Assembly: GCA_035259385.1 (NCBI GenBank)
Contig: DATFWL010000550.1
Span: forward strand, 21,263-85,262
Direction: 5' to 3'
DNA: 64,000 nt
Origin: QHWK01 sp035259385
GTDB lineage: Bacteria; Acidobacteriota; Vicinamibacteria; Vicinamibacterales; CAVVIG01
Positions within the stretch are counted from its first letter, which is position 1, and the number at the start of each line of letters is the position of its first letter. Under the pieces are notes generated by a model. It did not search any database. It had not been told where the DNA came from and saw only the letters and a list, made by a program, of their open reading frames with translations. This document shows, in pieces, positions 49,970 through 60,800 of this stretch. A program made the translations under genes and the position numbers.

Positions 49970-52963
49970 ATGCGTCGCAGGTGGACCGCGCCGGTTGCGC
50001 TCGGTGTGTTCGCATTGGCTCTTTCGCTCGAGGGTGCGCCTGCGTCAACGCCGCCACGGATCGAGGTCACGGTTCACGAAGGGACGTCGATGTCGGTCGC
50101 CGTCTCACCCGACGGGCGCACGCTCGCCATCGATCTGCAGGGGAGCATCTGGACGCTGCCCGCCTCGGGCGGCGTCGCCACCCGCATCACCGACGTCTTC
50201 AACGACGCGCGGCAGCCGACGTGGTCGCCTGACGGCAGATGGATCACGTTCTTCGCCTACCGCGACGGCGGCTACGACGTCTGGGAAATCGCGCCGGACG
50301 GATCGCAACAACACAAGCTGACCTGGGGACCGTTCGACGATCGCGAGCCGATCTGGTCGCACGACGGCACGCGCGTCGCGTTCTCGTCCGACCGCGGCAG
50401 GCCGCTCGGCAGCGACTACAACATCTGGACGCTCGACGTGAAGAGCGGCGAGCTCACGCAGATCACGAAGGACCCGGCAGACGACTACATGCCGTCGTGG
50501 TCGCCCGACGACAAGGAAATCGCCTTTGCCTCGTCGCGCGACGAGCAGCGGCAGGTGTGGATCGTCGACGTGGCGAGTGGCGCAGAACGGAAGCTGGCCC
50601 GCACCGGGGCTGGACGCGTCGACGCGCCGTCGTGGGGAGCACATGGCGACATCGTCTATCACGTCGGCAGCGGCGGCCGCGGCGCGGCCGCTGCCGGCGG
50701 CCCGGACGCGTCGGCGTACCAGATCGGCGATCGCACGATCACCGGCGGCGAGAACGTGTTCGCGTTCCGCGCCTCGTGGGCCTCGACCGACACTTTCTAT
50801 TACGTGTCCGACGGCAAGATTCGCAGGCGGCAGATTGGCGCGGATCGTCCTGACACGATCGAGTTCTCGGCGACGCTGCAGGTGACGCGCGCGGCCGGCA
50901 CCTATCCGCGCCGCAAGCGCGATTTCACGTCCACGGTTCCCAAGCAGGTCCTCGGCCTCGTCGCGCCGAAGCTTTCCCCTGACGGCAAACAGATCGCCTT
51001 CGCCGCGCTCGGCGACATCTACGTCATGCCCGTGGGCGGCAAGCCGGTGAACATCACGAAGGATGCGGCGCTCGACACCGATCCGGCCTGGTCGCCCGAC
51101 GGCTCGCAGCTCGCCTATTCGTCAGACAAGGACAGCGAGCACCTGCAGCTCTGGATCCACGACATGGCGTCGGGGCAGTCGCGACGGGTCACCCACCTGA
51201 CGACGCAGCCGCAGGGTGCCGCATGGTCGCCCGACGGCAGGCGGATCGCCTTCTTCAACGTGGATGGCATGTGGCGGGTCGCGCAGATGTCGGTCGTGGA
51301 TGTCGCGAGCGGCGAGGTGACGAAGGTCCACGATTCGCTGCCGCAGCCCGGCGCGCCGACGTGGTCGCCCGACGGAAAACGGCTCGCGATTGCCGGCATC
51401 GCGCCGATGACCAGGCGCTTCCGCGAGGGCACGAACCAGATTCTCACGATGTCGTCGACGACGGCGAACGACGACAAGTGGTTTGCGCCGGTGCCGATGC
51501 TGTCCATCGACTCGCGCGGCGGCTGCGGGCCGGCGTGGTCGCCCGACGGGACGAAGATGGCGGCCATCTACGAGGGTACGTTGTCGGTGTGGCCGGTCGC
51601 CGCGTCCGGCGAACCTGTCGGCCCGCCGCGGCGCATCACCTCGGAAAGCGCCCACGCGCCGAGCTGGCAGGGCGATTCGCGCCACATCCTCTATCAGTCG
51701 TTCGACAAGCTTCGCATCGTCGACATCGAGTCCGGCGAGACGCACACCGTCCCGTTCGATCTGAAGTACACGCCGGCCATCCCAACGGGGCATACGGTCG
51801 TACACGCCGGCCGGCTCGTCGACATGAAAAGCGACCAGGTCCGCTCGAACGTCGACATCGTCATCGACGGCAACAGGATCGCCAGCGTCGTCGCGCACGC
51901 GGACGTTAACCACGCGAAGGGGCAGGTGGTCGACGCGACGAACCTCACGGTGATGCCGGGCCTCGTCGAGTTCCACTCGCACCTCCAGCCTGACTTCGGT
52001 GAATCGGAAGGGCGCGCGTTCCTTGCCTTCGGGATCACCACGGTGCGCAGCCCGGGCAACACGCCGTACGAACCGGTGGAGGAGCGCGAGGCGAACGAAG
52101 CGGGCATCCGCCCCGGGCCGCGCGTGTTCGGGACCGGCAATCTGATGGAATGGCAGCGCGTCTACTACAAGATGGGGATCGCGATTTCCAGCGTGGCGCA
52201 CTTCGAGATGGAACTGCAGCGCGCCAAGGTCCTGCAGTACGACATGCTCAAGAGCTACGTCCGCCTCCCGGATCTCCAGCAGAAGCGGATGGTGGAGTTC
52301 GCCCACTCGATCGGGATCCCGGTTGCCACGCACGAGATCTTCCCGGCCGCGCTGGTCGGCGTCGACAACACGGAGCACACCTCCGCCACGAGCCGCCGCG
52401 GCTACTCGCCGAAGATGGCGACGTTGTCACGCGCCTACGACGACGTGATCCAGCTGTTCGGCAAGAGCCAGCGATTCCTGACGCCGACGATGTTCGGCGC
52501 CGCGAAGCTGCTCTTCGAGCGCGATCCCGATCTGAAGAACGACCCGCGGTTCAAGCTCTATCCGGCGTGGATGCAGGCGCAGGTCCGGACCATGGGGAGC
52601 GGGCCAGACGCGCCGCCAGGGCTCGGGCAGATGGTCGTGGACGTGATGCGCGCCGGCGGCGTCATCGTCTCCGGGACGGATACGCCGAACGCGATCAATC
52701 TGCACGCGGAGCTCGCCGCGTACGTGAAGGCCGGGATGACGCCGTTCGAAGCGCTGAAGGCCGCGACGGTGAACCCGGCGAAGGCGCTCGCCCTCGACAC
52801 CGGCACGATCGAACCCGGCAAGCTCGCCGATCTGGTCGTCGTCGACGGCGATCCGCTCGCCGATATCACCGCCACGCGCAAAGTCCAGCGTGTGATCGCC
52901 AACGGGCACGTGTACGAGATGAATCAGTTGTTGAACCCTCATCCGACGTCGGCCACGCAATAG
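49970..52963 (+). CDS. TolB-propeller amidohydrolase (imidazolonepropionase-like), exported
   Basis: A 997-residue protein. ATG 49970 has GGAGG 4 nt upstream and starts a signal peptide (RRRWTAPVALGVFALALSLEG). Residues about 40-600 are a PD40 propeller with many WSPDG blades. Residues about 610-990 form an amidohydrolase domain: VEFHSHLQPD (HxH), VATHEIFPAAL, SGTDTPNAIN and the terminal MTPFEALKAATVNPAKALAL and GKLADLVVVDGDPL. Combined propeller-amidohydrolases are frequent in Acidobacteriota and Bacteroidota. A dipeptidase- or cyclic-amide-hydrolase-type activity is likely but unproven. Confidence 0.9.
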   Translation: MRRRWTAPVALGVFALALSLEGAPASTPPRIEVTVHEGTSMSVAVSPDGRTLAIDLQGSIWTLPASGGVATRITDVFNDARQPTWSPDGRWITFFAYRDGGYDVWEIAPDGSQQHKLTWGPFDDREPIWSHDGTRVAFSSDRGRPLGSDYNIWTLDVKSGELTQITKDPADDYMPSWSPDDKEIAFASSRDEQRQVWIVDVASGAERKLARTGAGRVDAPSWGAHGDIVYHVGSGGRGAAAAGGPDASAYQIGDRTITGGENVFAFRASWASTDTFYYVSDGKIRRRQIGADRPDTIEFSATLQVTRAAGTYPRRKRDFTSTVPKQVLGLVAPKLSPDGKQIAFAALGDIYVMPVGGKPVNITKDAALDTDPAWSPDGSQLAYSSDKDSEHLQLWIHDMASGQSRRVTHLTTQPQGAAWSPDGRRIAFFNVDGMWRVAQMSVVDVASGEVTKVHDSLPQPGAPTWSPDGKRLAIAGIAPMTRRFREGTNQILTMSSTTANDDKWFAPVPMLSIDSRGGCGPAWSPDGTKMAAIYEGTLSVWPVAASGEPVGPPRRITSESAHAPSWQGDSRHILYQSFDKLRIVDIESGETHTVPFDLKYTPAIPTGHTVVHAGRLVDMKSDQVRSNVDIVIDGNRIASVVAHADVNHAKGQVVDATNLTVMPGLVEFHSHLQPDFGESEGRAFLAFGITTVRSPGNTPYEPVEEREANEAGIRPGPRVFGTGNLMEWQRVYYKMGIAISSVAHFEMELQRAKVLQYDMLKSYVRLPDLQQKRMVEFAHSIGIPVATHEIFPAALVGVDNTEHTSATSRRGYSPKMATLSRAYDDVIQLFGKSQRFLTPTMFGAAKLLFERDPDLKNDPRFKLYPAWMQAQVRTMGSGPDAPPGLGQMVVDVMRAGGVIVSGTDTPNAINLHAELAAYVKAGMTPFEALKAATVNPAKALALDTGTIEPGKLADLVVVDGDPLADITATRKVQRVIANGHVYEMNQLLNPHPTSATQ

Positions 52964-52981
52964 CGGTGCGTTCGTGCAATT

Positions 52982-53054
52982 AAGAATTACGAAGTCAGAA
53001 TGAAGAATGCGTGATTGGTGGCGACGAATTCTTCATTCTTACTTCTTAATTCTT
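52982..53054. repeat. Long AT-rich inverted repeat
   Basis: 27-nt arms at 52982-53008 and 53028-53054 are reverse complements with two mismatches (arm 1 begins AAGAATTACGAAGT and ends GAATGAAGAAT). It lies after the amidohydrolase and just before the RBS of the TonB receptor at 53087. In RNA it would form a stable stem-loop that could end transcription or shape the receptor's leader. Its base composition is unlike the surroundings. Confidence 0.85.
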
Positions 53055-53086
53055 GATTTCGCTGCGCGGCAGAAGGAGTGTGACCC

Positions 53087-56053
53087 GTGAGAAGGCTTCG
53101 CGTTGCGGTCCTCGTCGCACTGGGAGTACTCGTCGGCTCGGTGGCCCATGCGCAGCAGGGGTCGATCATCGGCGTGGCGGTCGATGACACGAAGGCCGTG
53201 CTGCCGGGCGTCAGCGTCACCGCCACCGATCAGGAAGCCGGCCGGCAGATTGCTGCCGTCACCAACGAGAGGGGAGAGTACCGGCTCTCCAACCTGCCGG
53301 CGGGCAAGTACACGATCCAGGCGGAGCTCTCCGGGTTCACGACGGTCGTGCTGCGCGACATCGAGATCCTCGTCGGCCAGAACGCGACGATTCCGATCAC
53401 GATGAAGCTCGCCTCGGTCACCGAGACGCTGACCGTGGTCGGCGAGACGCCGCTCGTCGACGTCGCCTCGTCGCAGGTGGCCGGCAACGTCGACCGCCGC
53501 CAGATGGAGCAGCTGCCGCTGCAGGGGCGCAACTGGATGGAGCTGTCGAAGCTGGTGAAAGGCGTGACCGCCAACGACATCGGCAACAGCATCGGTACCG
53601 GCGCGATGGACGATCTGTGGCAGCTCAACCTCGACGGCCAGCAGATCACGCAGAAGGTCGCGGGCTCGGGCTTCGGCCAGCCGCGGTTCTCGCGCGAGTC
53701 GATCGCCGAGTTCCAGATCGTCACCAACATGTTCGACATCACCCAGGGCCGCTCCGCCGGCATGGAGATCCAGGCGATCTCGAAGTCGGGCACCAACAAC
53801 CTGAGTGGAAACTTCTACGGCTATTTCCGCGACGACTCGCTGAACGCGCCCGATCTGGTCGCGAACAAGGTCCTCCCCTACTCGAACCAGCAGATCGGCG
53901 GCACGCTCGGCGGCCCGATCGTGAAGGACAAGCTGCACTATTTCGCGTCATACGAATACGAGCGAGAGCCGGGGACGACGTTCGCGAATCCGTCGCTGCT
54001 GCCGACGCAGACCTTCAGCATCCCGTATCAGAACGGGCAGAAGAGCTTCCTCGCCCGCGTCGACGATCAGCTGACGACGAGCGATCGGCTGTCGGTCCGC
54101 GCGTCACGCTGGACCTGGGCGAATCCGTACCTGCTGCCGACGGGCGACCATCCATCACACGCCTCGGATCAGACCAAGGACGCGACCAACGTGCTCGGCA
54201 CCTGGTCGTCGGTGATGGGCGCCGGCAACCGCGTCCTCGAGATCAAGGGCGGCTACAACGGCTTCCACTGGACCAACGCGCCGCAGGACGAGCTCCTCGG
54301 CACGCGTGAATACCGGGTCCCCGGGCTCACCTTCGGCGCGCCGTACAACTATCCGCAGACGCTGAACCAGAACAACTGGACCGGCCGCGTGGACTACAGC
54401 GTGCACCAGGAGAAGCACGATCTGAAGCTGGGCGGCGAGTACATCCACGTCCACAACGGCGGTCCGTGGTTCATCCAGCGGCAGGGGTTCTTCACCTTCA
54501 ACGGCGCACCGCTGGTCATGGGTGTGGTCCTTCCGCCGGGCTCCGGGCTCGATCCATCGCAGTGGAATCTGGCGCCGCTCAATCCGGTGGCGCGCGACTT
54601 CCAGATCAACTTCGCCCAGAACGAAGCCGACTGGACCATCGACGTGCCGCGGCCGACGTACGCGGTGTGGTTCGGCGACAACTGGCGCGTCAGCTCGCAG
54701 CTCACGGTGAACCTCGGCGTGCGCTGGGACGCGGATCCGAACATGGCGTCGCCGCCGAACATCCACACCAACGACATCATCATCAACAACGGGCTCACTC
54801 AGAGCGTCAGCCATCAGCTGGCCGGCACCAACGACTACGGCTACAAGACCGACATCCGCGACTGGAAGAACATCGCGCCGCGCGCCGGCTTCACCTACAA
54901 CGTCGGCGGCGGCAACGATCTGGTGATCCGCGGCGGTTCCGGACTCTACTTCGCCTCGCCGGTGTCGAACGTCACCTTCAGCCCGCAGTTCTACAGCCAC
55001 CTGGTCGCGGCGACCTTCGTCAACGACGGCCGTGCCGACTACATCACCAACCCGACCAACGGCATCACCGCCGATCAGATCTTCTCGGGGCAGGTGCGGA
55101 CGCCGCCGCAGACGGTGCGGACCATCGCGACGGACTTCAAGGCGCCGTACACCTGGCAGAGCAGCATCGGCTTCCAGAAGCAGATCAACCCGGTGACCGG
55201 CTTCGACGTCGACCTCACGCACTGGACCGAGTACCGCGACACGCGCACGATCGACGCGAACCTCGCCTACAACCCCGCCAGCGGCTACAACCTCGCGAAC
55301 GGCGCGGCGCCGGTGCGCCCCAATCCGAACTACGCGGGCGTGTTCCAGTTCGTGTCCGACGGCAAGCGCGATCAGACCGCGATCGCCTCGAGCGTGACGC
55401 GGCGCCTGAAGAACAAGCTCCAGGCGGGGCTCACCTACACCCTGATGCTCGAGATGAAGGACAACGGCGCGGTCGGCTACGGCACGGCGCCTGCCAACAA
55501 CCCGTTCGACTACCTGAACGGCGAGTGGACGACCTCGCAGGACTTCCAGCGCAACACGCTGCGCACGTGGGCGCTCGTCCAGCTGCCGTGGGGCTTCAAC
55601 ACCAGCGTCACCTACTTCTACGGGTCGGGCAACCGCTTCAACGACAGCATTGGCGTCGCGCCGTACGGCAAGACCGGTACGAATCGCCTCAACCTGACCG
55701 CGACCGGCGCCCCGACGAACGCGATCGCGATCCCGGCCGCGGTGCTCGATCGCTGGAACGGGCCGGCGGTGATCAACTCGGGCGACGTCATCCCGCGCAA
55801 CGCGCTCGAGGGTCTGCCGCTGCACAAGATCGACCTTCACGTCACCAAGGACATCAGGCTCGCGCGGACGACGCGCGTGCAACTGGTCGCGGAGGTATTC
55901 AATCTGTTCAACCACGGGAACTACGGCAGCTACAACACCACGTTGAGCGCGACCAGCGCGGCGACGACGGCGCTGTTCGGCACGCCGAACCAGAACACGG
56001 GAACGGCATTCGTGTCGCGCCAGGCGCAGCTGGGGTTCAAGCTCGCGTTCTGA
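53087..56053 (+). CDS. TonB-dependent receptor, Oar-like
   Basis: A 988-residue outer-membrane receptor. It starts with GTG 53087 after GAAGGAG. Signal peptide about 1-22 (VLVALGVLVGSVAHAQQ), regulatory-like domain (about 24-110, VDDTKAVLPGVSVTATDQEAG and ERGEYRLSNLPAGKYTIQ), plug (about 115-240, with LNLDGQQITQ) and barrel ending in Phe (LGFKLAF). The sulfatase at 56270 and a second receptor at 57883 follow on the same strand, suggesting a shared interest in a sulfated or complex polymer, but no SusD partner is present. Confidence 0.92.
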   Translation: MRRLRVAVLVALGVLVGSVAHAQQGSIIGVAVDDTKAVLPGVSVTATDQEAGRQIAAVTNERGEYRLSNLPAGKYTIQAELSGFTTVVLRDIEILVGQNATIPITMKLASVTETLTVVGETPLVDVASSQVAGNVDRRQMEQLPLQGRNWMELSKLVKGVTANDIGNSIGTGAMDDLWQLNLDGQQITQKVAGSGFGQPRFSRESIAEFQIVTNMFDITQGRSAGMEIQAISKSGTNNLSGNFYGYFRDDSLNAPDLVANKVLPYSNQQIGGTLGGPIVKDKLHYFASYEYEREPGTTFANPSLLPTQTFSIPYQNGQKSFLARVDDQLTTSDRLSVRASRWTWANPYLLPTGDHPSHASDQTKDATNVLGTWSSVMGAGNRVLEIKGGYNGFHWTNAPQDELLGTREYRVPGLTFGAPYNYPQTLNQNNWTGRVDYSVHQEKHDLKLGGEYIHVHNGGPWFIQRQGFFTFNGAPLVMGVVLPPGSGLDPSQWNLAPLNPVARDFQINFAQNEADWTIDVPRPTYAVWFGDNWRVSSQLTVNLGVRWDADPNMASPPNIHTNDIIINNGLTQSVSHQLAGTNDYGYKTDIRDWKNIAPRAGFTYNVGGGNDLVIRGGSGLYFASPVSNVTFSPQFYSHLVAATFVNDGRADYITNPTNGITADQIFSGQVRTPPQTVRTIATDFKAPYTWQSSIGFQKQINPVTGFDVDLTHWTEYRDTRTIDANLAYNPASGYNLANGAAPVRPNPNYAGVFQFVSDGKRDQTAIASSVTRRLKNKLQAGLTYTLMLEMKDNGAVGYGTAPANNPFDYLNGEWTTSQDFQRNTLRTWALVQLPWGFNTSVTYFYGSGNRFNDSIGVAPYGKTGTNRLNLTATGAPTNAIAIPAAVLDRWNGPAVINSGDVIPRNALEGLPLHKIDLHVTKDIRLARTTRVQLVAEVFNLFNHGNYGSYNTTLSATSAATTALFGTPNQNTGTAFVSRQAQLGFKLAF

Positions 56054-56065
56054 CGTCGCTCGCGT

Positions 56066-56211
56066 GTGTGGGACCGATTGGCCCATGGGCTTGGTGGGGA
56101 GGGGCGCGAGGCCCCCTTCCGCCGATCGGTCCAACCCTACCCAACCTATGGGCCCATCGGTCCCACACTCTCGGCCGCGCGTGGGACGGATGGGACGGAT
56201 GGGGCGGATGG
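56066..56211. repeat. Intergenic inverted repeat plus GGGACGGAT units
   Basis: 24-nt arms at 56066-56089 (starting GTGTGGGACCGAT) and 56145-56168 (ending ATCGGTCCCACAC) pair with two mismatches. Three GGGACGGAT-like units follow at 56181-56211. The motifs are the same as in the insertion within the YpdA-like gene. The element fills most of the 216-bp gap before the sulfatase. Confidence 0.85.
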
Positions 56212-56269
56212 TCACGCGATGCCGCAGGCATCGCGCCCCACGACGGTGTACTGTCTCGCACGGGCCCCT

Positions 56270-57679
56270 ATGAAACGAGTATTCGGGTTCGTCGCAGCAT
56301 TCATCACGCCGCTATTGATCGCAGCCGTCGCCGCTCAGCAGCGCGCGGCTCCGCCCAACATCGTGATCATCCTCGCCGACGATCTGGGCTACGGCGATCT
56401 CGGATCGTTCGGCAGCCCGAACATCCGCACGCCGCGGCTGGACGCGATGGCGGCCGAAGGGCAGAAGTGGACCAACTTCTACGTGCAGCCGGTCTGCTCG
56501 CCGAGCCGCGCGGCGCTGTTGACCGGACGGTTGCCGATTCGCAGCGGCATGTACGGCGTCGCCGCGGGGACGGCGCCGAAAGTCATTCGCGACAACGCCG
56601 CGGACGGCCTGCCGCCCGAGGAGATCACGATCGCGGAAGTGCTGAAATCGCGAGGCTACGCCACCGCGATCGTCGGCAAGTGGCACCTCGGCTCGCTCAA
56701 ACCGTTCCTGCCGATGAACCAGGGGTTCGACTACTGGTTCGGCCTCCCGTATTCGCATGACATGCGGATGACGGCGCCGCGCGACAACGGCTACAAGAGC
56801 GCGGCCTATTACGCGCCGAAGCCGTCGTACTTTGATGTCGCGCTGATGCGCAACGGCGAAGAGATCGAGCGGCCGGCCGACCATCGGACGCTGACCAAGC
56901 GCTACACCGAGGAGGCGGTGCGATTCATCGAGCAGCACCGCGGCGGACCGTTCTTTCTCTACCTCGCGCACAACCTGCCGCACATTCCGCTCGCCCGCTC
57001 GCCGGAGTTCGAGGGCCACAGCAGCGCCGGCATCTACGGCGACGTCGTCGAGGAGATCGACGCGAGCACCGGTCGGATTCTCGACGCGCTGAAGACAGCC
57101 GGCCTCGATCGCAACACGCTGGTCGTCTTCACCAGCGACAACGGCCCGTGGCTGCCGTTCGGCGCGCACGGCGGATCGGCGGGGCCGCTTCGCGAAGGAA
57201 AGGGCACGACGTGGGAAGGGGGCGTGCGGACACCGGCGATCTTCTGGTGGCCGGGCACGATCGGTCCGTCGGTCGTCACCGGCATCGGTTCGGCGATGGA
57301 TCTCTTCACGACGAGCGCGAAGCTCGCCGGCGCAGACGCGCCCGCCGATCGCGTCGTCGACGGCATGGATCTCCGGGCGGCGTTGACGTCAGGCGCGGCC
57401 AGCCCGCGGCACCTGCTGTTCTACTACTGGGACAACGAGCTGCGAGCCGTGCGCAAGGACAACTACAAGGCGCACTTCATCACCAGCGGGGCGTACGGGG
57501 AGGGTGAACCGCGGCGCGAACACAATCCGCCGCAGTTGTTCAACCTGGCCGACGATCCGGGCGAGCGGCACGACGTCGCCGCCGCGCACCCGGACATCAT
57601 CGCCGACCTCGTCCGAGAAGCTGACGCACATCGCCTGGCGATGAAACCAGGTCCGCCGCGGTTCGATCGACTGCAGTAG
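56270..57679 (+). CDS. Arylsulfatase A-like sulfatase
   Basis: A 469-residue exported sulfatase with a signal peptide (about 1-24, cleavage near VAAQQ). The alkaline-phosphatase-like fold shows metal-binding ILADDLGYGD (Asp37, Asp38). The formylglycine motif Cys76-Ser-Pro-Ser-Arg80 in VCSPSRAALLTGR is followed by GKWHLG and FTSDNGPW. It needs a formylglycine-generating enzyme, not seen here. The ATG at 56270 begins the signal peptide; no clear RBS is visible. It is flanked by TonB receptors and by copies of one repeat family. Confidence 0.93.
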   Translation: MKRVFGFVAAFITPLLIAAVAAQQRAAPPNIVIILADDLGYGDLGSFGSPNIRTPRLDAMAAEGQKWTNFYVQPVCSPSRAALLTGRLPIRSGMYGVAAGTAPKVIRDNAADGLPPEEITIAEVLKSRGYATAIVGKWHLGSLKPFLPMNQGFDYWFGLPYSHDMRMTAPRDNGYKSAAYYAPKPSYFDVALMRNGEEIERPADHRTLTKRYTEEAVRFIEQHRGGPFFLYLAHNLPHIPLARSPEFEGHSSAGIYGDVVEEIDASTGRILDALKTAGLDRNTLVVFTSDNGPWLPFGAHGGSAGPLREGKGTTWEGGVRTPAIFWWPGTIGPSVVTGIGSAMDLFTTSAKLAGADAPADRVVDGMDLRAALTSGAASPRHLLFYYWDNELRAVRKDNYKAHFITSGAYGEGEPRREHNPPQLFNLADDPGERHDVAAAHPDIIADLVREADAHRLAMKPGPPRFDRLQ

Positions 57680-57749
57680 GCGCGACGCTGGCGCGTCGCG
57701 TCAGACCGATAGGCAGACGGGCTGTATAGGGCGGGCCCGATCGATCCTT

Positions 57750-57786
57750 CCCATCCCACCCGATGGGCCCATCGGTCCTACACTCC
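57750..57786. repeat. Repeat unit downstream of the sulfatase
   Basis: CCCATCCCACCCGATGGGCC and the following CATCGGTCCTACACTC nearly repeat the right arm at 56145-56170. The sulfatase gene is therefore bracketed by copies in the same orientation. GATGGGCCCATC is itself a 12-bp palindrome. Confidence 0.75.
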
Positions 57787-57882
57787 GTCGCGTGTTCTAT
57801 TGACATCCGCGCGCGCACAGCATACAACCGCTGCCACTCTCCGCGTGGCTGTCCCACGCGCGAACTCCAAGGGGCGCCTTTC

Positions 57883-60800
57883 ATGCCGCATGGACGCTGG
57901 GTCGCCTGTCTGACGCTCGCCGCTCTCTCCGCTTTCCCGCTGCCGGCGTTCGCGCAGCGCACCACCGGTGACATCAGCGGCTCGATCACCGACGGCACCG
58001 GCGGCGTGCTGCCGGGCGCCACGGTGACCGCCGTCTGCACGGCGACGAACCAGTCGCGCAACACCACCACTGACGCGCAGGGCACGTTCACGATTCCGGA
58101 ACTGCCGATCTGCCTCTACCGCGTCATCGCGGAGATCGCCGGCTTCAAGACTGTCGTGCGCGAGGTCGAGGTGGCCGCCAACGGCGTCAGCAAAGCCGAC
58201 TTCAAGCTCGAAGTCGGCACCCAGTCGGAGACGATCACCGTGGAAGGCGTCTCGCCGATCGTCGAGTTCTCCGACAAGTTGAACAACCGCGTCGACAGCC
58301 AGCGCATCGAAGCGATGCCGCTGAGCGGCCGCGACTTCACTTCGCTGCTCAACGTCACGCCCGGCGTCCAGCACAACCCGGGCGGCGGGTTCCAGGGCGT
58401 CAACGTCAGCGGCGCGCGGACCTCGTCGAACAACTTCATGATCGACGGCATCTCCAACAACGATCGCTACTACGGCGACACCGTCCTCAACCAGACCGGC
58501 GTGATCGGCGTGCCGGCCACGCTCGTGCCGACGGACGCGATCGGCGACTTCACCGTGCAGCAGACGCCGTCGGCCGAATACGGCGTCAAGGGCGGCGCGG
58601 CGATCAACGTGATCATGAAGAGCGGCGGCAACGTGCCGCACGGCACCGGCTATTACTTCCGCCACGACGACTGGACCGACTCGCCGAACTACTTCGTGAA
58701 GCGCACCGGCGGCGACACGACGCCGGTGAAGAACCTGCAGTACGGCGGCACCTTCGGCGGCCCGCTCCAGAAGGACAGGACCTTCTTCTTCGGCTACTAC
58801 GAGGGACAGCGTCTCGACGTGACCTCCCCCTACGTCGTGCACGTGCCGACGGCGGCGCAGATCTCGACGGCACGCGCGCGCATCGCTGCGGCAGGCCTGC
58901 AGACCAACTCGATCGGCGAGAACCTCCTGAAGTACTACCCGACCGATCCGTCCGGCAGCCTGAACGTGAACGCGCCGAACGTCGCCAACATGAATACCTT
59001 CTCGGTGAAGCTCGATCATCAGCTGAACGCCAGCAACCTGGTCAACGAGCGCGTCTTCTGGGGCAGGAGCTTCCAGTCGGCGCCGGCCGGCAACAGCGGC
59101 GAGATCGTGCCGCCGTCGAGCGTCGGTCCGATCGACATGTTCAACTCGGTCACCGACCCGACGATCGCGTCGCTGGTCGGCGTGGTGTGGAACTCGACGC
59201 TGTCGAACCAGACGCTGCTCGAGACGCGATTCGGCTTCAACTTCTTCTCGCAGACCATCGAGCCGAACAACAAGATCGATCCGCAGAGCCTCGGCATCAA
59301 CACCGGACCGCTCGACGCCGCCGACCTCGGCGTCCCCGGCGTGACCACCCCGTTCGGCCATATCGGCGGCATCGGCGGCTACCCGATCACCACCGCGCCG
59401 ACGACGACGACGCAGGTCTCCGTGGCGCTGACGCACAACAAGGGATCGCAGACGATCAAGATGGGCGGCAGCTTCGACTACGCCTACAACCGCAGCGTCC
59501 GCAATCAGGCGCGGACCACGCTGACCGCGAATGGCAGCACCACCAACGACGTCGACGCCCTCGTCGGCCTCCTGCTGGCGCGGTTCGAGACCGCGGTGCG
59601 ATCGTTCGGCGCGACCGAGCGCCACATGCGCCAGAAGTCGCTCGGCCTGTTCATCAACGACGAGTGGAAGGCGAGCAGCCGGCTGACGCTGACCGCCGGC
59701 GTGCGCTACGAGATCTTCACGCCGGTCAGCGAGCGCGACAACCTGGCGACGAACTTCTTCCCCGACCGCGGGCTGGTGCAGCTCGGCACCAGCGGCTACG
59801 ATCAGCTGTACAAGACCGACAAGAACAACTTCGGGCCGCGCGCCGGGCTCGCCTGGGACGTCACCGGCGACGGCCGCACCAGCCTGCGCGCCGGCTACGC
59901 GCTCACCTACGACGCGCCGCAGATTGGCGTCGTGCATCCGGGCCTCTTCTCGACGCCGACGCTGGGCGTGTTCCGCGTGTCGTTCTCCCAGTCGCCGCGG
60001 ATCGCGCCGGACAATCCCTCGGTACGATGCCTCGACCCGAACAACTCCAGCCTCGGCGGCGACTACGTCTGCCTCCAGCCCGGTGTGCCGGCGTTCGGCG
60101 CCTCACCGACCGGCGTGCCGCCGTACAACATCTTCCGCGTGCCGGACGATTTCCACCTCGGCTACTACCACTACTTCCACACGACGTTCCAACGGGAAGT
60201 CCTGCGGAACAATTCGGTGACGGTCTCCTACGTCGGCTCGCGCGGCATGGATCTCGTGTGGCGCAAGGAGATCAACGCGCCGCCGCTCGGATCGCCGACG
60301 TCGAGCGGCGATCTGCTCCGGCCGTTCCACGATACGTTCCCGCAGTACCGCAGCATCTTCGAGTTCAGCAACGACAGCCGGTCGTGGTACGACAGCCTGC
60401 AGCTCTCGTTCCGGCAGAACTCGTGGCACGGGATCAACTCGCAGTACAACTACACGCTGTCGAAGTGCACCGACTACAACTCGGGCAACCGCGACACCGG
60501 ACCGTCGCAGGCCGACAACCCCTACGACCCGACAAACAGCAAAGGGCCCTGCAACTTCGACATCCGTCACAACTTCAACATCGGTGGCAGCTACATGATT
60601 CCGCACGCCGCGATTGGCGGCGGGCCGCTGCAGGTCGGCACCGTGTTCACGGCGCTGTCAGGACGTCCGTTCACGTTTGGCCAGGGCACCACGGACAACT
60701 CCGGCCAGAACATCGGCGTGATCCGCGCGAACTGCCTCGCCGACCCGATCTACAACTACGATCTCGATTACCTGTTCCCGGATGCGAAGACGTCGAAGTC

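Noticed and set aside
54155..56215. Long antisense frame over a TonB receptor
   Set aside because: Arg/Val-rich shadow of the receptor's codon bias, with no domain or signal.
57778..59937. 719-residue antisense frame over the last TonB receptor
   Set aside because: Same shadow pattern; the sense strand is a complete receptor.
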